Part shown: positions 52,136 to 62,600 of the stretch, one piece after another
Numbering within the stretch: position 1 is the first letter of the stretch
How the letters are laid out: each line of letters opens with the position of its first letter
NCBI GenBank assembly: GCA_964485395.1
Contig: CAZAJF010000022.1
Coordinates: 1-64,000, forward strand
DNA: 64,000 nucleotides
DNA from: JANNSO01 sp964485395
GTDB taxonomy: Bacteria; Spirochaetota; Spirochaetia; Treponematales; UBA12059
Direction of reading: 5' to 3'
The notes under the pieces: generated by a model
Told to the model about the DNA's origin: nothing
Database searches by the model: none
The model's input: only the letters and a program-made list of their open reading frames with translations
Translations under genes and position numbers: made by a program

Positions 52136-53611
52136 ATGCTTTCAGAAAGAAACAATAATTGTGCAGCACGAGGCATCAGGAATATATTCGTCCTGTTCAT
52201 TATTCAATTATTCGCCCATGCCATAGGTTTTACCCAAAATAAGGACACGTTTTTTTTTGATCCGTTCTATATTGATTGCCCGGATCTTAAGAATGCCGCC
52301 AACTATGCGGCACTCAAAAACGATGCAGGGGAAATACGGCTTTTCAGCATAGTAGGCGACCGTATTATTTCTTTCGCATACGAGCAGGAAAAAGCGCTCT
52401 TGGAACAATCGTTAATTCTTCCGTCGGAAATCTCAGCAGTGCTGGGGCTTGAGAGCGTCAATGATTTTGCACAGCGATGGTATCTCCTTGTGCATGCGGC
52501 GTTAAGCACGACCGACGATGCGCTGTACTGCGTCTGGTTTTCCGGAAATCCGGATGAACCGCCTCTCTGGTCCCGAATCGACGAGCCCGCGATGGCAGGA
52601 TCCATTCAAAGCTATAAAGTTATCCTGGGGCAGTTCGACGAAACGTATGTTCTCGTCCATAAAAAGGAAGGCGCAAGCCTAGCCTACGTACTAAAAAGAA
52701 AAATAATAATCCGCGATGTTTTCAGATGCGCGACGGACCAGGAATTAATCTGGAGCGATGCCGCGCAGCTGTATGACGAAGGCATGCATATTTTTTATAC
52801 GGTACGCGAAAATTCGGGAGACGGCGCCTGCTATGTCGCGAAGGCAAACAGCGAGTCAATCGATACCATTGGATCAATAGAACTTAAGCGGCAGGTTTCG
52901 GTTTTTACCGTGCGCGAATCGGGCACTTCCTCGTTGCTGCTTTTAGGGCTAAACGCGGGTTCAGCAGAAACAAGCACGGAAATATACAGAATCGACGAGA
53001 AGCAGGATATTGCGCGTATCGCGCGATTTCCCGGCGTTTGCGAATGGATAGGGGCCCGGAGCGGCTACTGGTGCTGCGCCGCTTTCCTGCTGGATGACGG
53101 CACCTTTTCCATTCAGTCGTTTTCCGTGGACGGCGTGGACGGCTCTGAAATGAAACTGGCGGGCGACGAGTGGCTGTATGCCGGTGCGCTGGTGGACAGA
53201 GCCGCTCTTTATACGGAATCCATGTGTTTCATCTCAAGAAAAAACTTGCAGATTAAAATTATTAGCCAAAATGAAAGGAATGGTGAATTAAGCGAAATCG
53301 TCTCGGGTCTTCAACTTTGCGAAAGTCGCGAACGCCTTTCGTTCAGCGATATAGGCAATAATAAATACTTGCTCTCTTTAAGCGGGCAATGCGTACTCCG
53401 GCTTCAAAAAGCCATCGGAATCAAGACTGTGCTCCACCCCGTTCGATCGCATGACTTGAAGGTGGTCAATCCCGGAATATTCGAGGAATACGTCATTCAA
53501 GTAGTTGGGGACGCGACAGCCGAGGAAGGAACTTATCGTAGAATACTTCTTCCGGCGGAAGGGCAAGGAATCCTGTTTATTAAATATGCAGAACAGGGAA
53601 GCCTTGAATGA
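52136..53611 (+). CDS. Secreted protein of unknown function, partner of the giant protein
   Basis: 491 residues. A hydrophobic N-terminal stretch (NIFVLFIIQLFAHAIGFTQ) looks like a signal peptide after a charged lead. The body shows periodic strands with aromatic residues (e.g. WYLLVHAALSTTDDALYCVW, QDIARIARFPGVCEW, SGYWCCAAFLLDDGTFSIQS) that could be beta-propeller blades, but no motif of a known family was recognised. ATG 52136 has AAGGAG nine bases upstream. The stop overlaps the start of the giant gene by four bases (ATGA), so the products are made together and may meet on the cell surface. Confidence 0.75.
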   Translation: MLSERNNNCAARGIRNIFVLFIIQLFAHAIGFTQNKDTFFFDPFYIDCPDLKNAANYAALKNDAGEIRLFSIVGDRIISFAYEQEKALLEQSLILPSEISAVLGLESVNDFAQRWYLLVHAALSTTDDALYCVWFSGNPDEPPLWSRIDEPAMAGSIQSYKVILGQFDETYVLVHKKEGASLAYVLKRKIIIRDVFRCATDQELIWSDAAQLYDEGMHIFYTVRENSGDGACYVAKANSESIDTIGSIELKRQVSVFTVRESGTSSLLLLGLNAGSAETSTEIYRIDEKQDIARIARFPGVCEWIGARSGYWCCAAFLLDDGTFSIQSFSVDGVDGSEMKLAGDEWLYAGALVDRAALYTESMCFISRKNLQIKIISQNERNGELSEIVSGLQLCESRERLSFSDIGNNKYLLSLSGQCVLRLQKAIGIKTVLHPVRSHDLKVVNPGIFEEYVIQVVGDATAEEGTYRRILLPAEGQGILFIKYAEQGSLE

Positions 53612-56600
53612 AACCATCATTGAAACTTAGGGTGCTGGTGGCGATTGTTTCAAGTCTTTTTATTTCCGTTCCCCTAACGGGCCAAGCTTGGGTCTCGCCC
53701 GATATCGACAGCTTCGTTTGCGCTAGTGGCGGAGTAAGCTATACGCTCAGCTTACGCATCGGTAGTACTGAAGAAAGAAGATGGTCATATCAGGGCGGTA
53801 GAATTTATGTAGACTCTGCGGACGCGATGATAATGTTACTAAATAATGTCTCTGAAAACGGGTATTTCGGCAAGCTTACGGTAGAGTTTAACGGTACAAA
53901 AAAATCTATTGAAAATCCAAATATTTACAATCTTCCCTTAACCGGGGTTTCATATTCTCCCTTGGATTTTCGTTTTGAATTATGGCGTGATCCTAATGAT
54001 TGGGCTCCTAAGAAGATGATAAAAGATGCAAAAACAGAAAATCTGAGCGTTACGGTAGATACTGCGGGTCCTGAAACCATAACGATAAGCGGCGGGACCG
54101 GGTCGGATTCCTGGGCAATCGACGATTGCGCGATCAGCGTGGCCGCAAGCGATGGCTTGTCCGGCATTGCGAGCCTAAGCCCGACAATCGCAAGTTTTTC
54201 CGAGGAAGGCAATCATAGCTTTACCGTCACCGCGATCGATCACGTAGGAAACAAAAGCACTCAAACCGGCTATGCGAATATAGATAAGACTCCGCCCACG
54301 GTATCTCTGGCCGGACCGGAAATCTCGAATGCAGATGCAGTCACCCTTACCATAAAAGCCGAGGATTCCCTAAGTAAATTAAAATCCGGGTTTCCTCAAT
54401 ACCGCTATTCCCTGAACGGAGCCCCCGCAACGGCATGGGTTTCAGGATCAAGCTTCGTCGTAAGCGATGAAGGCCGCTATGTCATCGAGGCACGGGCGAT
54501 GGATAACGTAGGTCGGGAAGCATACGCGTCAAAAACATTGACGATCGATCGTACAAAACCGGTAGTAACCCTCAGTTCCACGAATCCAGGTTGGTCCAAC
54601 GTCAATGTAACGGTCAGCGCAGACGCGACGGATGCTTTTTGCGCTGCCAATCTTTTGATCTATGAATACAAATCGCCAACGGGAAACTGGATAGCGGGAA
54701 AGTCGACCGAAATTCAGGTTGCCGGCTCTACCGTCGTGACATTTCGGGCATCCGACCTTGCCGGTAACGTATCGGCGGAAAAAGAGCTTGCGGTACGGAT
54801 AGACAGGACCAATCCCATAATCTCTTGCTGCGCCGAGCCCATAGGCTGGAGCAATAATTTCGTAACATTGTATCCGAAGGGAGAGGATGACGGTTTGGAA
54901 TTGGACAATTCATCGTCCTATCAATATTCCGAACCGGTAATACGAAATAGAGTCTCAGCAGAAGGAGAACGAAACGTCGAAGTATGGGTTTTTGATAAAG
55001 CCGGCAACAAGTCTAATATTGTCGCAGTCCCCGTAAAAATCGATACGACGAAACCGGAAATTCCAGTGTTTTCCAGTTATTCAATTGTGTTTTCAGACAC
55101 TGACTCGAGGATCGCAACCGTCAACTTCGATTCTTTTGAGCTTCGTGATCCGGGATCTGCCAGATCTGGCTTCGCAAAAGAATCCATCATGTATTCGATA
55201 GCATCGGAATCCGGCAAGAATAATGTCGGTAAATCAGGCTTGCCTTCAGAGGCCGGTTTTAAAAACGGCGCTTATCCTAAATACGATAAGTTAAGTAATT
55301 TTAATATATTGTTTCTGAAATCCGACGTGTATATAGTTACGCTCCATGTCAAGGACCAGGCGGGCAATGAGGAATCAACTTCGTCTCCTTCAATCGCGAT
55401 CGACCTGACCCCTCCCTCGTTTACCTTGGCTGGGAGCAAGTTCGCGACTTTAAGAAACCCCGCGCTAAGCGCGACCCAGTACCAGCTCTCCATTTTAATT
55501 GAAAAAATAAGTGAGCTGGTGGGGGCTGATACCAAACAATCAGGCGTCTCCTTTGTGACCGGTTGGTTTTTTAAACTTGATGGCGCCGATGCCTTTACCC
55601 AGGACTCTGTCGAATATTCAGATGCTTCGTTTACGTACAGCTATTCATTGCCGGAAACTATTATAGCCGGGGAGCATACTCTATCCGTAAAATGCAAGGA
55701 TACCGTCGGTAACGAATCCGCCTTGGTTTCCATAAAGTTTATGGTGGATAAAATGCCGCCTGAAATCAAGTTCAGTGAGCCGCAGCTCTTAAGCGCTGCG
55801 GAAAGTTTCGATTCCTGGAAAAATGTCATTGAACTAGGATATGCCGTCACCGACTCCAACCTTAAAACAGTCGAGTATAGCATCACCAAAAAAACAGTCG
55901 ATGGATATTCTGACTCGTTTTCAACGGTGCCTGAAGGCACATTTCCTTTTCAACCATTGAAATTGCCATCCTCGGCAAATGTCAATAACAATGGAAAATT
56001 TAAAATAACAATCAAGGCAAGCGATAAAGCGGGAAACACAGGCACGCGTATTGGTTATATAAATATTGACAGGACGCCTCCCGGTATTTTGGTACCCGAG
56101 GGCTTTGCCGTCTCGATCACCGCAACAAGCCCAGAATTCGAGGATGCGTTGGAGGGCCATAGTCCAATTGATTGGAATTCCTGTCGATGGCGTTTTAAGG
56201 ATTCCGCGGCATGGACGGGCGGCGCGACTATCTCGAGCGCGACTTTGCAGGGTAAAGACATGCAAGTTGAATTTGAAGTACGCGATATGGCCGGAAATCA
56301 GGGCAGAAAATTATTTTTCATATCCCTTGATGGAACCGGTCCCGTAATAAAATATGATATTGATCCGTTTACTTCGATAAAAAAGAAAAAGATCCTGAAG
56401 CTCAGCATTACCGACCTTGCCGATGCGGGAGTAGGAATGGCATCCGGGCGTGTCGATTATTCCATTGACGGTTCGGCGTATTCAGTACTGTCCGGTTTCA
56501 ATGCATCCAACCAACCGGGTGAAGCCATGATAGACCTTGCGCATTTCAATCTTTCGGAAGGAAAGCATTATGTTAGCTTGCGGGGGCTGGACTCGCTTGA

Positions 56601-59600
56601 AAATACCGGGCCCGAGGAAAAACTGGAATTTTTCATGGATAATGAGGCTCCTAAAATAGAAAGCATAAAGATAACCCAAACCGGAAAAACCTTAGGCGAG
56701 CAAGACTTCGCGTCCGCCGCCAATTTTACGGCAAGCATAGAGGCAACGGATTTAAATCTTATGAATAGTCCGGAATCGCCGGGTAAAATCGTCGCGTATC
56801 GCGGGGCTTGCGATAAATCCAAAGAACCGACGGAAATCCTCAAGGCTGCTGCACTACCGGGCACAAGTCCCATCTTTGACGTGGTGAGTAAGGGCAGCGG
56901 CATTAATTACTTGCATATATGGGTGCAAGATGCGGCAGGCAATGAAACTTATACGCAACGCGTCGTCATGGTAGATGATTCCAAACCCGGCATTCCGACG
57001 GTCTCGAGCCCGACGCATAAGCCGGCAATTGTCATAGAAGACGCGAGTATCCATGGAGACGCCTCGTTCGCGATCAAGTCGACCAGCATGAGCGCGGCAG
57101 GGATCGCCTCATATCCGTGGGTGCTGAGCACCGTGCTGAACTCGATTGCAACGAAAGTGTCCAGCGGCAACGCCGATGGCGGACCCGAGTCTGAATTATT
57201 ATTACGAGGATTGCCCGACAACGAACGTGATTGTTTCTACTCGCTTTCGGTAACGGCACTGGGAAACAATGGAAAGGAAAGCGTACCCCGGGATTATACG
57301 TTCCGGATCGATTCCAGGCCGCCTACGGGACTTCGTTTGTATTCCACCCCGCAGGCAGATAGCACCGCCCAATACAATGAACCTACTACGAAGGTATATT
57401 GGATGCAGCCGGCCGATATGACGGGCGTCAAAACCTATTATTATAAAGCCATGAAAGCCGAGTCGTGGGTTGATTGGCTTGACGGCGAGCCGATCGACGC
57501 AACGTGGACGCCCCTGACGGCAAAAGAGGTGGAATTAAACCTTAAGCAATCAATGGCTCCCGCGTTGAGCGGAAGCGTCATCGTCGGAGTTTTAGCCGAA
57601 GATTGGTCGGGCAACAGGATGTTCGCCAAAAAAACCATGCAATGCGATTTCATAAAGCCGCTTCTCGAAGAATTGCCGGACGGGCAAGATAGCAAGAAAA
57701 GCATACGGATAAGCAAACCCGAAGACAAAGCCCGGCTGGTTGAGTGGGGGATGCCGAGCGACGCGGATAGCGGCATTGCATACCTCGCATTGCGGCTTTC
57801 CAGCCTGCGGGCCGGCGTTCCCGAGCGCACTATTGTCCTGGCGTGCGAAAACGGCGAGATTCCACGGAATTACCTGTTCGAAAATCTCGTTGACGATTCC
57901 ACCTATACTCTTATGGTACGGATTTCGGATCGCGCGGGAAATACGAGCGACTATTACCATGCCTTCAGCATGGACGGTACCGCGCCTCCCGACAAGATAA
58001 GCTATCCATACTCCGCGAGTTTCGGCGGGATCTCGGTGGCCGGCGACCGAGTGGCCCTCGGCGATGAAATAAGTTATGAAAATATTACATTAAATTTTCA
58101 GGAAGGGTACCCGGTGATCCTGGTGGCGATGGACTCAGAAGGTCTGGAAACGCGAACTCCGGTCCGGTCTCTCGCGGCAGGAGGAGATCCTGGGGATATA
58201 GCCTGGGACGAAGCCGGGATCGTATCCTTCAGGACCTCGGCGGCTGCAGGCGAAATATACGAGATAAAAGCGGACGGATTCGTGATTCGCGCGCGGCAGA
58301 TATCTTTTACGGCTACCTTGGGACTTTCTTGTGAAAACGCCCTGTATCACAGGTATTACCGCCGAAATGACGGAGAGGGTGCCGCGCAAGCCGTATCCAT
58401 GGGCACCGCAAGAATCGGTTTCCCCCATCAGTTAGGCATTCGCGCGGCTTCCGTCGCGAGTATTGAATCTTTTTTAGCTGCTATAAAAACGGCCTTGCCC
58501 CCGCCCTTCGATTTTACCAATGCGTATAGCGTTTCAGGGGCAAGCGCGATGGAGTTGGCCGCCAAGCGTGAGCAGCTGTACGGAACTCCGGAAAAACCTC
58601 TTGCTTTCGATTCCTCATATTTCGACCGTAATGGCTTTAAGATCCGCGCCGCCATCGGCAGCGACGAGAGCGAACGGCATGCTATACGCCTTGAATCCGT
58701 CGCGGTCCTTCCCGGAGGCTCGGAGGCGGAAGGCAGGATCGAGTCGACGCCGCATAATCCCGTTTCGTTGACGATGCAAAGCACGAAATATCTCCTGGTA
58801 AACGCCGAGTTGCGCGGAAAGAATTTGATCGTCAACGAAGCCACCTTCGCGCTTCCCGCAGGCTACGAGCCTTCGACGGCGACTGTTCGAAATTTTACGT
58901 TGGATGGCGCCAGCGGAATCGTAAGCGAAGGACGATTTTTCTCATGTTCTCCCATCAAGACGACCGGTCCAGGCGGGGAAATAGTTTCCTTCGCCTCCAT
59001 CAGGCTAAACGAGGTCGGGCAACTCATGGCATCGGGAACCGTAAAACCTATTGGCACCACCGAACTTTCGGTTTACGGCGTCTTGATAAACAGTAACGGA
59101 GCGGATTGGTTGCTTGGCGGAACAATTACTGATTTCCTCGGCTTCGTTCACGGGTTTCAGATAGAAAGCAGTGATGCAAAGTTTATGCAAAAAGGGCTTT
59201 TGCTTACAAGCGCCGCGCTTACGTATAGGGGCAAAACTCTTTCCATCGCCAACCTGGGACTCAGGACCGAAAAAGCTTCCGTCACCGGCGGGGCAGATGA
59301 CTACAATGTGTGGCAAACAGGAAGCGGAACCGAAACCATTTCGGTTGTCGGCGGCTATGGCGAGTATTTCCTTACGGATTTTTCAGTGGAAGTAGCGGGT
59401 TTCTTCTCTTCCGCCCTGGTTCCCGCAACGAGGGATACCTTTCTTGACGTTTCCACGGAAGGTAAACTTAAATTTACGCATACCAGGCTTTTTTCGGATA
59501 ACAGCGTCAGGGGCGCCATGGCGGAAACAAGGATAGCCCTGGGGGGCTACATAACCCGGGCAAGAAACCTCGTTTTTGACGCTGCGGCCATAATGGTCGA

Positions 59601-62600
59601 AGCGATGAGCATCAACGCCCCTTCGGGTTTTACGCCGGCGACCTTCGACTTGTACGGCGCCGAGTTCAAGGCTTCCGGGATCATGATACCGCCCGAAGCG
59701 CCAATAAGCGCCTCCTACGCGTTCGACTCGTGGCTCGTGGCGCTGGAAAGAATAACGTTGGATTCAAGCGGCCTGGGCGGATCGGGCATGCTCATGCTGC
59801 CTGAATCATTGGGCTCTTACGCGGTGGGCTATCCGTCGTTCCGAGTAACAAGCGCGGGGGTCGTACTGAGCGGAAAGGCGACCGTCGACGCGACGGCACG
59901 CGTACACGGCTGGGACGTCGGTATCGAACGGTCGGAGTTGACCGACGTCGGTGGGGCTTACCTTCTTTGGAGCCCGGTTGCCGTGGTTTCGCTTGCTCCG
60001 ATGAATCCTGGCTCGCTCGTCTTCAAGGACCTGAAGCTGGCCGCCGATGGAACCGTCGTGTCCTGCGAAGCCGGATCGGCTCCCATCGCTTTTACGTCAA
60101 CGAATGGTTATAAAATAAATACAGGTGACTATAATATCGGCTCTGGATTCATCGAGCTCGGCGGAACCATACTCCCTTACTGGTGGCCGATGAATTCCGG
60201 CATCCGCTACGGTTCCGGAGGGCTTCGGCTGCTGTCCGACGGTTCGGTCGTGAGCTGCTCGACTGCGGATCAAGCCGCGTACGAATTCTCAGGCTGGAAA
60301 ATATCGGGAAGCACGGTATCGTTTTGCCATGACAGAATCACCCTGGGGGCAAACAGCGTCAGATACTTGAACAAGACCGTGGAGCTGGGTGAATTGATTT
60401 TCTCGACGGATGGAATCCTTCTTGGCGACGCGCGGCGCCAGGACACGCAAAGCCTTGACTTATACGGAGGTCAGTTCATTTTCATCGAATCACGATTCGA
60501 CGAAAATGGCCTTGCCGTAAAGGCGTTCGTCTCGCTGGACAGCCGGCTCGGAGGTTATAGCCTTGTTTTCGATGAAGTCAGGCTTTTCCAGGATGGTTCT
60601 TTTTCCGTGGCATCGAGCATTCCGCGTTTCTCTTTCGACCTTGGGGGTTTTACCTTTGAATTCGAAGATGTCTGGCTTTCGGGCGGCGGCTTGAAATTAG
60701 GCTCAGCCGCGATAACGCTTCCTGAAACGCTCGAATCAAAGCAGATACGGCTGTACGGCCTTACCGTAACGTCTACCGGTCAATTCCAGCTTGCAGGGTC
60801 GAGCGTGGACCCGATAAAGCTTTGGGATATGTGGTTTGGAATAGATAACCTGTCCATAGCGGGTGACGTGGTATCCCTCGAGGGCTTTATAGGGTTACCG
60901 GACACGGAATCGCTGGGGCCGCTCGCGGGACGTAAAGTCGCGATCGATAAATTCGAGATAAGCACGTCGGGTACCGTCAAGACATTCGATGCGGCGCTTG
61001 CCGGGGAGTATACGATTCCCCTAGCGGATGCCTGGGCATTGAAAGCCGATACCTTCGGGTTCAAGTATGAGGATGGTTCTCCCTGGCTTATGCTCAAGAA
61101 TGGAGCAATCGTCTTTCCTCCGGAATTTCCCGTATCAGAAGCGTATATCAGCGAAGTTGCCTATAATCTCGAGACCCGGAAATTTAATTTCGAGGATCTA
61201 GGGGCCAAGCTGGAAAATTGCGGTCTGGAAAAATGGGGCATGACCTTTTCGCTCTCCCGCATCGATTTTATGACAGAGGCGAGCGATAGATCTAAAATAA
61301 CGAAATGTGGATTTACGGGTAACGTTAAATTTCCTGCGGACACGGAAAATATTCCCGAATTCCTGTCCGGTAAAAATCTGTCCATCAATAAATTCGAGAT
61401 AGGCTTTAATGGAAAACTCGGCGAAATCAACGTGTCGCTCACCGGTTTGCATGGAAAACTATCCAATGAGATAGATCTTTTTGAACTGAAAGACGGATCG
61501 CTCCAATTCAATAAAGAAGGAGAATCGGTGGTCATAGCCATCGGAGGGTCGCTCGTATTCACCGAAAACGCGCCGGGCACCTTGCCCGGAAAATACCTGA
61601 GCCTGGGCAACCCCGCCAAGGGAAACTTGCCTGCGGTACAGGGATTCGTCTTTGATTTTGAGCGAAAAAAAATACTCGCGCTGAGTGCCGGAGCTTCGGA
61701 TATTACCATGGAGATGGGCAATGTCAGCCTTGAGAAATTGGGATTTTCCGTTTCATGGAATCCTTCGACACAAGCAGGAACCATGGGCATCAAGGGTTAT
61801 CTACGACTTCCCGCCACCTTGCCCGAGGGCTTGGCGGGAAGCTTGGCTGGTATCGATGATTTTAGTATCCAGACGGACGGTACGATCAAGTCGTTCCAGG
61901 CGAGCTATGCAAGTCCGACCGGCGCGGCATTCAAGGCGATAGGAAAAATACAGCTCTGCGACGTGAAGCTCTCCGTCTCCTCCGACAATCTATCGGAGCG
62001 GAATCCCCGAATGCTCTTTTCGGCGGGAACGAAAATACTGCTGCCCGAAGGCGATTTCCCGAAAGGCATCGGCGGAACGAGCGGTACCGCGGCCATGACC
62101 TTCAGCGCGGCAAATGGAATCGAGACGGTTTCGGCCATCATCGAACTGGCCCCTGAGATTGTGTTATTCGATACTCTGGCGCTTCGTTCCGGAAAAATCG
62201 GATTCGCCAAAGGAGCCGGACCTACCGTCGTCATCACGGCCGCGGGAACCCTGGTACTTCCATCGTCGTTTCCCCAGGGCTTGGCCGGCCTGCCTGTGGG
62301 CGGTTCAATCGTATTCGACACGAACGGCGTAATTTCCGCCTTGGATATCAAGACAAGCGGAATAAATCTCGACGTTTTTGAAGGCTGCGCAAAGATAACC
62401 AACGGTTCTTTGGGTACGGCGAAAGGTCCCGGTCAGGACGAACTCGTGTTTACGGTTTCCGGCGGAATCCAGCTGGTTTCAGCCGGGCTTCCGCAAAGCG
62501 TGCGGGACGCGACTTTCGTCATCGATCCGCTGGTCGTTTCAACGACGCGGGGCCTACTCGATTTCTCCGCCGGAATACAGGCGGGCAAGCCGATTGAATT